From an uncultured Oscillospiraceae bacterium (GTDB taxonomy: Bacteria; Bacillota; Clostridia; Oscillospirales; Ruminococcaceae), in the NCBI GenBank assembly GCA_905212515.1, contig CAJMEU010000073.1, forward strand, positions 1-13,772: a stretch of 13,772 bases of DNA, in the 5' to 3' direction. The stretch's first letter is position 1, and the number at the start of each line of letters is the position of its first letter. Made by a program: the position numbers and the translations under genes. This document shows positions 1 to 6,391 of the stretch, one piece after another. Below the pieces are notes generated by a model. That model did not search any database. It saw only the letters and a program-made list of their open reading frames with translations, and was not told where the DNA came from.

Positions 1-815
1 ACACCGTGCGCTTTTGGGTGGAGGAGTTCGGTGTGGACGGGCTGCGCCTGGACGTGGCCTACTGCCTGGACCTCGACTTCCTGCGCCGCCTGCGCGCCTT
101 TACCGACGGCCTGAAACCGGAATTTTTGCTGCTGGGCGAGATGCTGCACGGCGACTACAACCAGCGCGTCAACGGCGAAATGCTGCACTCCTGCACCAAT
201 TACGAGTGTTATAAGGGCCTGTATTCCAGCTTCAACAGCATGAACATGTTCGAGATCGGCTTCAGCTTGAACCGCCAGTTCGGCCCGGAGAACTGGACGC
301 TGTACAAGGGCAAAAACCTTTTGTGCTTTGCCGACAACCACGACGTGACGCGGCTGGCCACCATCCTGGCCAACAAAGAACATTGGAAGCCCCTGTACGG
401 CCTGCTGCTGGGCATGCCGGGCATCCCCTGCCTTTACTACGGCAGCGAGTGGGGTATGGAGGGGGACAAGGCCCAGGGCGACGGGGCCCTGCGGCCGGCC
501 GTGGAAGCGCCGGAATGGAACGGGCTGACGGACTGGCTGGCCGCCCTGGCCAAAGCCCACAGCGGGAGCAAGGCGCTGTGCTACGGCGGCTACCGCCAGG
601 TGCTGCTGACCAACCATCAGCTGATCTTTGAGCGCAGCCATCCCGAATCGGGCGAACGGGTGCTGGTGGCCGTCAACGCGGCGGCTGAGCCCTTTGAGGC
701 CCATTTTGACGCCGGCGCCGGCTGTGCGGACGACCTTATCACCGGCGCTTATCACGATTTTGGCGGCGGCAGCACTCTGGCCCCGTTCAGCGCGTATTTC
801 TGGCGGGTGAGATGA
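1..815 (+). CDS. GH13 alpha-amylase-family glycoside hydrolase, 3' part only
   Basis: The open frame runs in from the left edge (first full codon at base 3), so the N-terminus is missing and about 270 residues remain. The GH13 signature regions of the (beta/alpha)8 barrel are visible: region II VDGLRLDVA with the nucleophile Asp at 51-53, region III GEML with the acid/base Glu at 138-140, and region IV FADNHDVTR with the transition-state Asp at 342-344. The LLGMPGIPCLYYGSEWGMEG segment near 400-470 follows, then a small beta-rich C-terminal domain ending ...AYFWRVR. Members of this family hydrolyse or transfer alpha-1,4/1,6-glucans. The layout resembles neopullulanase, cyclomaltodextrinase or maltogenic enzymes, but specificity cannot be set without the N-terminal domain. 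No signal peptide can be assessed. All three catalytic carboxylates are present, so the visible part looks intact. The gene ends at TGA 813-815, just before a small terminator hairpin. Confidence 0.93.
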   Translation, partial: TVRFWVEEFGVDGLRLDVAYCLDLDFLRRLRAFTDGLKPEFLLLGEMLHGDYNQRVNGEMLHSCTNYECYKGLYSSFNSMNMFEIGFSLNRQFGPENWTLYKGKNLLCFADNHDVTRLATILANKEHWKPLYGLLLGMPGIPCLYYGSEWGMEGDKAQGDGALRPAVEAPEWNGLTDWLAALAKAHSGSKALCYGGYRQVLLTNHQLIFERSHPESGERVLVAVNAAAEPFEAHFDAGAGCADDLITGAYHDFGGGSTLAPFSAYFWRVR

Positions 816-818
816 ACG

Positions 819-842
819 CGGGGCGCGAGCCCCGGATTTTAA
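819..842 (+). terminator. Short intrinsic terminator after the GH13 gene
   Basis: CGGGGC (819-824) pairs with GCCCCG (829-834) around the stable tetraloop GCGA, followed by GATTTTAA. The stem is only 6 bp and the U-tract is short, so termination may be partial. It lies 4 bases past the GH13 stop codon. Confidence 0.6.
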
Positions 843-875
843 TGCAGAAATGGAAAAAAACACCAATAAAAGTCA

Positions 876-904
876 TTGACAAATGGTGAAAAAAGGCCTA
901 CGAT
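876..904 (+). promoter_or_regulatory. Sigma-A-type promoter for the leader and surface protein
   Basis: A perfect -35 box TTGACA (876-881), a 17-base AT-rich spacer and a -10 box TACGAT (899-904). Transcription would start near 911. It is the only good promoter I see between the GH13 terminator and the repeat-protein gene. Confidence 0.75.
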
Positions 905-910
905 AAAAGA

Positions 911-1059
911 AAGAACCAAGGAACAGCGGCCTCCCCGTGAAAAGGATCAACAGCGCGAAATGGAAATGCAAGCGCAGGCCCCAGGCATTCCCAGGCAGGC
1001 GGGTACTTTAAAAATAAAAAGGTGTGATATCCCCACGAAAGGCATATCACGCTTTTTTT
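911..1059 (+). ncRNA. Structured 5' leader or small RNA ending in an intrinsic terminator
   Basis: The roughly 149 bases between the inferred start site and the T-run at 1053-1059 have their own promoter and terminator, so they could be a free small RNA or a leader regulated by premature termination. Visible elements are GGCCT (928-932) that can pair with AGGCC (976-980), a possible GCGC hairpin in between, a repeated CCAGGCA motif near 981-996, and two similar motifs, TCCCCGTGAAAAGG (932-945) and TCCCCACGAAAGG (1030-1042). The second of these forms the terminator loop. I could not match it to a riboswitch consensus I know (GEMM c-di-GMP, TPP, cobalamin, SAM, glycine, ZTP, preQ1) and saw no obvious antiterminator. 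The RNA-gene call is an inference. Confidence 0.4.
1021..1059 (+). terminator. Intrinsic terminator inside the leader of the repeat-protein gene
   Basis: GTGTGATAT (1022-1030) pairs with ATATCACGC (1044-1052), 9 bp with one G-U pair, around a 13-base loop, followed by seven T residues (1053-1059). It sits 37 bases before the start codon at 1096 and downstream of the promoter at 876-904, the position expected of an attenuator. An A-rich tract on the 5' side means it could also terminate transcription on the minus strand. Confidence 0.75.
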
Positions 1060-1095
1060 GTGCAATTTATTCATTGGAAAGAAGGGAAGGATATT

Positions 1096-3518
1096 ATGAA
1101 GCGGATGTTGGCATCCATGCTGGCGCTGGCCATGGTTTTCGCCATGGGGCCGCTGGCACTTGCCGAAGAGCTTCTGCAGGCCGAGGCCGTGGCGCCCGGC
1201 GTGCGAGTACGGTGACCATCACGGGCGGCAGAGAAAATACGGATTATATTTATTATCCGAACACGGGACAGCTGTGGATTTATACAGGTGTCCCCCTGAC
1301 CATCAGCGGCGAGTTTGCGGGTACGATCAATCAGATCAAAGTATCGAATACATATCCAAACACGGTGGCGAACGTCACTTTTTCCAACGTCACAGTGGAA
1401 ACGGCGGTCTATCAAACGTCAGGTGAGTACCCACAGCCGGTGACGGCTTTGCTTTTAGGGCCGGGAACGGGCCTCAACCTGACGCTTGAAGGGGAAAATT
1501 TCCTGATCGGCAAAAGTGCTCTTGCTGCCGTCTCGGTGCCCTACGGCACGTCGCTGACCATCGACGGCACGGGCAGCCTCACAGTGAAACACAGCGGGAG
1601 TATTTCCACCTCGGCGGGTATCGGCGAAGGTTCCGATAAAAAGGGCTGGGGCGATATCACCATCAACGGCGGCACCGTTTGCGCCAAGGGCACGGGGGGC
1701 GGCGCCGGTATCGGCGGCGCGGGCGGCAGCCACAGCACGGCGCCGCAGTGCGGAAAAATCGAGATCAACGGCGGCACGGTGACGGCCGTGGGCAGCACTC
1801 TGGGCGGCGCGGGGATCGGCAGCGGCAGCAACACGGCGGCGGATAAATTCTTCAATCCGGACATCTCGGGCGGCACCATCGTCATCCGCGGCGGCGAGGT
1901 GAACGCCACGGGCGGCGATGGCGCCGCGGGCATCGGCGGCGGAGAGAACGGGGCGGCCGGCAATATCCTCATTGAGGGCGGCACGGTAACGGCCCAAGGC
2001 GGCAAGCAGGGCGCAGGCATCGGCAGCGGCGGGAACACGGCGTCGGACACCGCCGTCAGCAAAAACATCTCAAGCAGCGTCATCGTCATCCGCGACGGCG
2101 AGGTAAACGCCACGGGCGGCTCGCGCGCCGCCGGCATCGGCGGCGGGGAAAACGGGGCGGCCGGCGAGGTCGTGATCGCAGGCGGCACGGTAAAGGCCGC
2201 AGGCGGCGCCAGCGGATCGGGCATCGGCAGCGGATGGAAAAACAGCAGCGCTACGGAGGAAGGCCACGTCAGCAAGATCGCCCTGGTGGGCGGTACCGTG
2301 ACGGCCCAAGCCGGCAGCACAAATGCCATGGACATCGGCAAGGGCAGCGGCGCGGACACCGCACAGCAGATCGTGCGCACGGTGGAAGCGACCAATGGCA
2401 CCGGACCGGCCAGGATAGACGACGCCCCGGCGGGCATCGTGCCGGATGGCGCGGGGCAATTGGTCGTCAAGGGCGACGTGACGCTGCCCTGCGACCTGGC
2501 GCTGGGCGAGGCCGAGACCTTGGTGGTGCCGCAGGGCGCGAGCCTGGCCGTGCCCGAAAGCACGACCCTGTCCGGCAAGGTGCAGGTGGACGGCGCCCTG
2601 GCCAACAGCGGTGTGATCGAAGGAACCGTGGCCAACCAGGGCACGATGACCAACAGCGGCGTGATCGAGGGAACCGTGGCCAACCAGGGCTCGGTGGCCA
2701 ATAACGGCGTGATCGAGGGAACGGTGGACAACCAGGGCACAGTGACCAATGACGGCACTGTAAAGGGCGAGGTGACCGGCGACGGACACTACAGCGGCAA
2801 TGCGCCGCAGGATGGTTCGGAGCCGCCGGACCCCGGCCCCGGCATTCAGCCGGGGCCCGAACCGGGCCCCGAATCCGACGCCATCCGCCCGGACACAGCG
2901 GTGGCGCTGGACAAAGCTTCCCTGATGCTGCGTCCCGGTGAAACGGCGAAGCTGAAAGCCGCCCTTACACCCGGCAACGCCACCTACAAGTACATCTTCT
3001 GGGCTTCCTCGGATGAAGCCGTGGCCACTGTCAGCGACAGCGGCCTGGTGACGGCGGTAAGCGAAGGCACGGCGATTCTCACGGCCAAAAGCTGGTACGG
3101 CCACGAAGACGTTTGCGAAGTGACCGTGAAAAAGGCGGACGTGCCCACACCGCCGGACCCCTGGCCCACGGAGGGGCTGGAAGGGTTCGTGACGCGGTGC
3201 TACCGCGTGGCGCTTTCCCGCGACCCGGATAAGGCAGGCCACGCGGACTGGGTGCGCTGGCTGAAAGACGGCACGGTGGACGCGACGTCCTGCACCTACG
3301 GCTTTGTGTTCAGCAAAGAGATGAACAATAAGAAGCTGTCGGACGAGGCGTTCGTGAAGACCCTGTATAATCTGTTCATGGACCGGGAAGGGGAGGCCAC
3401 GGGCGTGGCATTCTGGACCGGGTACCTGAAGGACGGCCACAGCCGGCAGGACGTATTTGACGGTTTTGCCGACAGCAGGGAATTTGCCGGCCTGAAAGCG
3501 CAGTACGGTGTGAAATAA
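1096..3518 (+). CDS. Secreted repeat surface protein with Ig-like and DUF4214 domains, frameshifted in this sequence
   Basis: The start ATG at 1096 has a good ribosome binding site (AAGGGAAGG, 1082-1090) and begins a classic signal peptide: MKRM, a hydrophobic core, then cleavage near ALA|EE. This frame stops at TGA 1213-1215. The mature protein continues in the frame one base back, from about 1203 to TAA 3516-3518, so the intact product would be about 807 residues. Order: a beta-rich N-terminal region (1203-1667); Gly-rich beta-solenoid-like repeats with GGTVTA and GIGGG motifs (1668 to about 2340); 16-residue VIEGTV..QG repeats (2601-2780); a Pro/Gly linker (about 2800-2880); a bacterial Ig-like (Big_2) domain (about 2880-3135); and two DUF4214-type helical repeats (about 3175-3500). 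No LPXTG motif or C-terminal membrane segment is seen. A surface or adhesive, possibly glycan-binding, role is inferred from the architecture. The frameshift may be a real lesion or a sequence error. Confidence 0.75.
1171..1215 (+). other. Frame change between signal peptide and mature protein
   Basis: The signal-peptide frame (starting at 1096) reads LAEELLQAEAVAPGVRVR and then TGA at 1213-1215. The frame carrying the long mature protein reads sensibly only from about 1203 (ASTVTITGG). Joining them needs one added base or two removed bases in about 1171-1212. There is no homopolymer longer than three bases and no canonical X-XXY-YYZ slippery heptamer here, so neither programmed slippage nor simple phase variation is obvious. 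Confidence 0.8.
1668..2340 (+). repeat. Gly-rich beta-solenoid-like repeats coding region
   Basis: A 34-residue half unit (1668-1769) is followed by two tandem units of 69 and 68 residues (1770-1976 and 1977-2180) and a degenerate third unit (2181 to about 2340). Each unit carries GGTVTA, (A)GIGSG, VIR.GEVNATGG and AAGIGGGENGAAG motifs. The DNA is similar enough between the two full units, 204 bases apart, to recombine or to collapse in assembly. Confidence 0.85.
2601..2780 (+). repeat. 48-bp tandem repeat, about 3.5 copies
   Basis: The motif GTGATCGA recurs at 2613, 2661 and 2709, an exact 48-base period encoding 16-residue units of the form GVIEGTVANQGT.TNS, with a diverged fourth copy GTVKGEVTGDGHYSG. 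Near-identical copies suggest recent expansion and possible copy-number variation between strains. Confidence 0.88.
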
Positions 3519-3531
3519 AAACGGATAAAGC

Positions 3532-3563
3532 AGCCCGGGAAGGAGCCGCCTTCCCGGGCTTTG
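3532..3563 (+). terminator. Intrinsic terminator of the surface-protein gene
   Basis: AGCCCGGGAAGG (3532-3543) and CCTTCCCGGGCT (3549-3560) form a perfect 12-bp stem with loop AGCCG, followed by a short T-run. It starts 13 bases after the stop codon. A separate terminator for the opposite strand lies 45 bases further on, so convergent transcripts end independently. Confidence 0.85.
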
Positions 3564-3606
3564 TCCGTCCCCGGGACGATTTTGCGGGCCGCCCCGGGTC
3601 TGCGCG

Positions 3607-3643
3607 AAAAAAACAGCCGCCCCGATGAAGAAACCGGGGCGGC
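3607..3643 (-). terminator. Intrinsic terminator of the mrp-mscL operon
   Basis: GCCGCCCCG (3616-3624) pairs with CGGGGCGGC (3635-3643) around a 10-base loop. Read on the minus strand the stem is followed by TG and then seven Ts (complement of 3607-3613). It lies 26 bases past the mscL stop codon. Confidence 0.88.
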
Positions 3644-3669
3644 GTTCTCGTCTTATGTTACAAAGGAAT

Positions 3670-4104
3670 TTATTCCTGGCAGCCGGCCTGCTGTGATTTC
3701 AGCAGATCGCGGATCTCCGCCAGCAGCTTTTCCTCGGCGGTGGGCTCCGGCGCGGGGGCGGGCTCGGGGGCCGCTTCCTCGGCGGGCGCCGCATGATGGC
3801 CCAGCTCCATCAGCTTGTTCATGGCTTTCACGATGCAGAACAGCACAAAGGCCATGATGACGAAGTTGATGACGGAGCTGACGAACGGCCCCACGCCGAA
3901 CACCAGTTTGCCGTCGCCGAACACGTCGATGGAGAGGTTGTTCAGGTTGGCCTGGAACAGGATGCCGATGATGGGGCTGATGAGGTTGTCCGTCAGGCTG
4001 GTGACGATGTTCTGGAAGGCGGCGCCGATGATAACGCCGACAGCCATGTCCAGCACATTGCCCTTCAGGGCGAAAGCTTTGAATTCCTCAAAAAATTTTT
4101 TCAC
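3670..4104 (-). CDS. mscL: Large-conductance mechanosensitive channel MscL
   Basis: The 144-residue product opens as an emergency osmotic release valve in the cytoplasmic membrane. Seen: the amphipathic N-terminal helix KKFFEEFKAFALKGN, the pore-lining first membrane helix (about 16-45, DMAVGVIIGAAF), the periplasmic loop, and a second membrane helix (about 72-97). The charged C-terminal helix EEKLLAEIRDLLKS follows a Pro/Ala/Glu-rich linker (about 104-122). The family is usually 130-150 residues. I chose the GTG start at 4104-4102 because TAAGGAGG (4113-4120) lies 8 bases upstream and the protein then begins like known MscL. The frame extends 24 codons further upstream but that part overlaps the mrp 3' end and has no family match. 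It follows mrp by 28 bases and ends at a strong terminator, so the two are probably co-transcribed. Confidence 0.96.
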   Translation of the reverse strand: MKKFFEEFKAFALKGNVLDMAVGVIIGAAFQNIVTSLTDNLISPIIGILFQANLNNLSIDVFGDGKLVFGVGPFVSSVINFVIMAFVLFCIVKAMNKLMELGHHAAPAEEAAPEPAPAPEPTAEEKLLAEIRDLLKSQQAGCQE

Positions 4105-4132
4105 GAAAAGATCCTCCTTACAACAGTAAAAA

Positions 4133-4969
4133 TTACTTTGTAAGCAAATTTTCCACAACATCCGCCGCGTTGTCAAGGCAATCGACGGTAAACGATTCGA
4201 TCACACCCAAATCCGCCTGTTTGGCCAGCTCTGGGTCGATGGGCATTTTTGCCAAAACGGGCAGGCCATACTCGGCGGCCGTCTCGTCCACGTGGCTTTC
4301 GCCGAACACGTAGATCTTTTTGCCGCAGTCCGGACACAGGGCATAGCTCATGTTTTCCACCACGCCCAGCACGGGGATGTTCATCATGTTGGCCATATTC
4401 ACCGCCTTGGAGACGATCAGGCTCACCAGCTCCTGCGGGCTGGCCACCACGATGATGCCGTCCACAGGCAGCGTCTGGAACACGGTGAGGGGCACGTCGC
4501 CCGTGCCCGGGGGCATGTCCACAAAGAGGAAGTCCACGTCCTTCCAGATGACCTCCTGCCAGAATTGCTTCACCGCACCGGCGATGACGGGCCCGCGCCA
4601 CACCACGGGGTCGGTCTCGTTTTCCAGCATCAGATTCACGCTCATCACGTCGATGCCCGTGCGGGTGGCCACGGGGTAGATGCCCAGCTCGTCGGCCACG
4701 GCGCGGGTGTGCAGGCCGAACAGCTTGGGGATGGAGGGGCCGGTGATATCGGCATCCAGCACGGCCGTCTTATAGCCGCGGCGGTTCAGCAGCACGGCCA
4801 GCATGGCGCTGGTCATGCTTTTGCCGACGCCGCCCTTGCCGGATACGACACCGATCACTTTTTTGATGCTGCTGAGTTCATGGGGCTTCTCGTGGAAATC
4901 GGTGCGCTCCTCGGTGCGGGAAGAACAGCTTTGCCCGCAGCTGGAGCAATCATGGGTACATTCGCTCAT
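4133..4969 (-). CDS. mrp: Mrp/NBP35-family Fe-S cluster carrier ATPase
   Basis: A 278-residue cytosolic P-loop ATPase that binds and transfers Fe-S clusters to apo-proteins. Seen: the deviant Walker A GKGGVGKS (44-51), LDADITGPS (71-79), the switch-like DMPPGTGD (151-158), and the dimer-bridging CPDC motif (212-215). The N-terminus MSECTHDCSSCGQSC carries four cysteines (4, 8, 11, 15) in a CX3CX2CX3C pattern, which may bind a second cluster, as proposed for Nbp35-type and clostridial Mrp proteins. The start ATG has GGAG about 9 bases upstream. It is the first gene of a two-gene operon with mscL and is driven by a consensus promoter at 5021-5049. Family assignment is firm; the client proteins are unknown. 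Confidence 0.96.
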   Translation of the reverse strand: MSECTHDCSSCGQSCSSRTEERTDFHEKPHELSSIKKVIGVVSGKGGVGKSMTSAMLAVLLNRRGYKTAVLDADITGPSIPKLFGLHTRAVADELGIYPVATRTGIDVMSVNLMLENETDPVVWRGPVIAGAVKQFWQEVIWKDVDFLFVDMPPGTGDVPLTVFQTLPVDGIIVVASPQELVSLIVSKAVNMANMMNIPVLGVVENMSYALCPDCGKKIYVFGESHVDETAAEYGLPVLAKMPIDPELAKQADLGVIESFTVDCLDNAADVVENLLTK

Positions 4970-4987
4970 TGTCTACACTCCGTTTCA

Positions 4988-5004
4988 AAAGGGCCGGGAG
5001 GCCC
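4988..5004 (-). other. Small hairpin in the mrp leader
   Basis: On the minus strand AGGGCC pairs with GGCCCT around a TCCC loop and is followed by TTTG. It lies between the mrp promoter and start codon. The stem is 6 bp and the T-run short, so it may be a weak attenuator or an mRNA-stabilising hairpin. Function is not established. Confidence 0.3.
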
Positions 5005-5020
5005 TGGGGTTACAGCCTTC

Positions 5021-5049
5021 ATTATAGGCCCCGGGCCGCGGGGTGTCAA
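5021..5049 (-). promoter_or_regulatory. Perfect-consensus promoter of mrp-mscL
   Basis: On the minus strand TTGACA (complement of 5044-5049), a 17-base spacer and TATAAT (complement of 5021-5026): both hexamers match the housekeeping sigma consensus exactly with ideal spacing. The leader to mrp would be about 45 bases. Strong constitutive transcription is expected. Confidence 0.85.
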
Positions 5050-5055
5050 CGAGAG

Positions 5056-5084
5056 TTGCCCCGGCCTGTAAAATATGTTATGAT
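5056..5084 (+). promoter_or_regulatory. Promoter of the CmpB-HD operon
   Basis: TTGCCC (5056-5061), a 17-base spacer and TATGAT (5079-5084). The -35 box is 6 bases from the -35 box of the divergent mrp promoter. The start site would be near 5091, leaving a leader of only about 19 bases that contains the ribosome binding site. Confidence 0.7.
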
Positions 5085-5109
5085 AAAACATTATGGGGGG
5101 AGAAAGACT

Positions 5110-5685
5110 ATGCTGAGATGGTTTTCCGTCTATCCGGTGCCGGCCTATATGCTGGTGAATGCGTTTTTCCTGTACAGCTTTTTGGGCTGGGCGATGGAGT
5201 GCGTGGTGATCCGGCGCGAGAAAGGCGTCTGGGAGAACCGCGGTTTCACCAAGCTGCCGTTCTGTATCATCTACGGCTTCGGCGCCATACTGGGCTATGC
5301 CCTGCTGCGGCCGTTTTCCTACAGCTATGTGCTGCTGTACGTCGTTGGCGCGGTGATGGCCACCCTGTTTGAATACCTGACGGCAAGGCTGATGCTGCAC
5401 CTGTTCGGCACCTTGTGGTGGGACTACAACGCCAAGCCCTTTAACTACAAAGGGATCCTTTGCCTGGAAAGCACGCTGGGCTGGGGCGTTATTTCCGTGC
5501 TGCTGTTCGCCTGCATGCACCGGGCCGTGTTCGACGCGGTGCGCCTGATCCCGGCCGGGGTGGGGCAGGCGCTGGCCTTCCTGCTGGTATGCCTGTACGC
5601 GGCCGACTTTGCCCTGAGCGCCCGCCGCGCGGCCCGCGCGGCCAAAGAGAATGAGATCGCGCCGAAGGAGTTTTTTGCCAAATGA
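5110..5685 (+). CDS. CmpB-type (putative ABC-transporter type IV) membrane protein
   Basis: A 191-residue integral membrane protein with about five hydrophobic segments (roughly 15-32, 52-68, 72-98, 121-137, 147-168). The family pattern is clear: FLYSFLGWAMEC near 20-31, ENRGF near 42-46, IYGFGA near 54-59, LFEYLTA near 86-92, and WWDYN..PFNYKGILCLESTLGWG near 103-126. This matches the family named ABC_trans_CmpB, whose transport function is unproven; no ATPase partner is encoded nearby. The ATG at 5110 follows a GGGGGGAG ribosome binding site. A frame extension back to 4969 lacks membrane character and crosses both promoters, so it is not used. The gene overlaps the next by 4 bp (ATGA), implying translational coupling. 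Confidence 0.85.
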   Translation: MLRWFSVYPVPAYMLVNAFFLYSFLGWAMECVVIRREKGVWENRGFTKLPFCIIYGFGAILGYALLRPFSYSYVLLYVVGAVMATLFEYLTARLMLHLFGTLWWDYNAKPFNYKGILCLESTLGWGVISVLLFACMHRAVFDAVRLIPAGVGQALAFLLVCLYAADFALSARRAARAAKENEIAPKEFFAK

Positions 5686-6197
5686 TCTACCGCAATGAAA
5701 AGACCGTATACAATGTGGCCGTCCCCAAGGACGAGGAATATTTGGCCCTGGTGGCCGATATCCTGGAAAACCCCGAGGTGCGCAGCATGGAGGGGTACAC
5801 CCAGCACGGCACCACGTCCTGCCTGCGCCACAGCATCAATGTGTCGTATCTGAGTTATCTGTACTGCCGCGACCATGGCCTGGATGCCAAAGCGGCCGCC
5901 CGCGGCGGTTTGCTGCACGATTTGTTTTTGTATGACTGGCATTTCTACCGCCGCCAGAGAGGCGAACGCCTGCACGGCTTCGAACATCCGCGCAAGGCCC
6001 TTGTCAACGCGGAACAGCGCTTTTCCCTGACCGAGCGGGAGCGGGACATCATCCTGCGGCATATGTTCCCCCTGACGCTGACGCCGCCCCGCTACAAGGA
6101 AAGCTATGTGGTGGTGGTGTTCGACAAATATTGCAGCACCATGGAGACGCTGCGCCGCCCGGTGCTGGAATTCAGCCCCGCGCCGCAGGAGGCGTGA
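5682..6197 (+). CDS. HD-domain phosphohydrolase-like protein
   Basis: A 171-residue soluble protein with an HD-superfamily metal-site pattern: His50 (in CLRHS), His79-Asp80 (in GLLHDLFLYDW), His102 (in FEHP), His127 (in ILRHMFP) and Asp148 (in VVFDKY). These are the expected ligands of a metal-dependent phosphohydrolase acting on nucleotides or phosphorylated small molecules, but the substrate cannot be read from the sequence. It has no detectable extra domain and is close to the minimal size of the fold. The start overlaps the stop of the CmpB-type gene (ATGA at 5682-5685), so the two are an operon and may act on the same process at the membrane. No clear terminator follows; the rpmE promoter starts 31 bases on. 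Confidence 0.85.
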   Translation: MIYRNEKTVYNVAVPKDEEYLALVADILENPEVRSMEGYTQHGTTSCLRHSINVSYLSYLYCRDHGLDAKAAARGGLLHDLFLYDWHFYRRQRGERLHGFEHPRKALVNAEQRFSLTERERDIILRHMFPLTLTPPRYKESYVVVVFDKYCSTMETLRRPVLEFSPAPQEA

Positions 6198-6228
6198 TTC
6201 ACCGGCTGCGGCATCCGCTGAAAAAGGC

Positions 6229-6257
6229 TTGCATCCCGCGGGGGTTTCTGTTATAAT
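6229..6257 (+). promoter_or_regulatory. Promoter of rpmE
   Basis: TTGCAT (6229-6234), 17-base spacer, perfect TATAAT (6252-6257). The start site would be near 6264, giving a leader of about 128 bases before rpmE. Confidence 0.8.
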
Positions 6258-6263
6258 AATACG

Positions 6264-6391
6264 GCAATCGTTCCGACGGCTGCTCCATACGCACAGGATG
6301 GCGTATGCTGGTAGTGTCCTATTAGAAGGTTGTGATGGGCGCATGTATGAAGCATGGCCCCCGAATCAAACCAGAAAGAGGTGAATAGAAC
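6264..6391 (+). promoter_or_regulatory. Structured rpmE 5' leader, possible L31 autoregulatory element
   Basis: Two hairpins are visible. CATACGC (6286-6292) pairs perfectly with GCGTATG (6301-6307). GGGC plus CATG (6337-6345, one bulged G) pairs with CATG plus GCCC (6353-6360) around a 7-base loop. Ribosomal-protein leaders that bind L31 have been described in Firmicutes, so feedback control is plausible, but I cannot confirm a match to that consensus by eye. Confidence 0.45.

Noticed and set aside
911..1059. Known riboswitch (for example c-di-GMP-I, ZTP, glycine)
   Set aside because: I looked for their conserved cores and did not find them; left as an unassigned leader or small RNA.
876..1095. 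Extension of the repeat protein N-terminus to the start of the open frame near 876
   Set aside because: It would begin inside the -35 box and run through the leader terminator, its sequence is charged with no signal peptide, and a clear signal peptide with ribosome binding site exists in the other frame at 1096.
1171..1215. Programmed -1 ribosomal frameshift
   Set aside because: The required shift direction fits -1, but there is no slippery heptamer and I saw no clear downstream pseudoknot; a mutation or sequence error is simpler.
1541..2758. Long minus-strand open frame opposite the repeat protein
   Set aside because: It mirrors the GC-rich repeats, has a Pro/Ala-rich repetitive composition and no recognisable domain; it is a shadow of the coding strand.
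6182..6212. GCCGCAG/CTGCGGC inverted repeat at the end of the HD gene as a terminator
   Set aside because: It forms a 7-bp stem with a 17-base loop but has no T-run on the 3' side, so it is not a convincing terminator.
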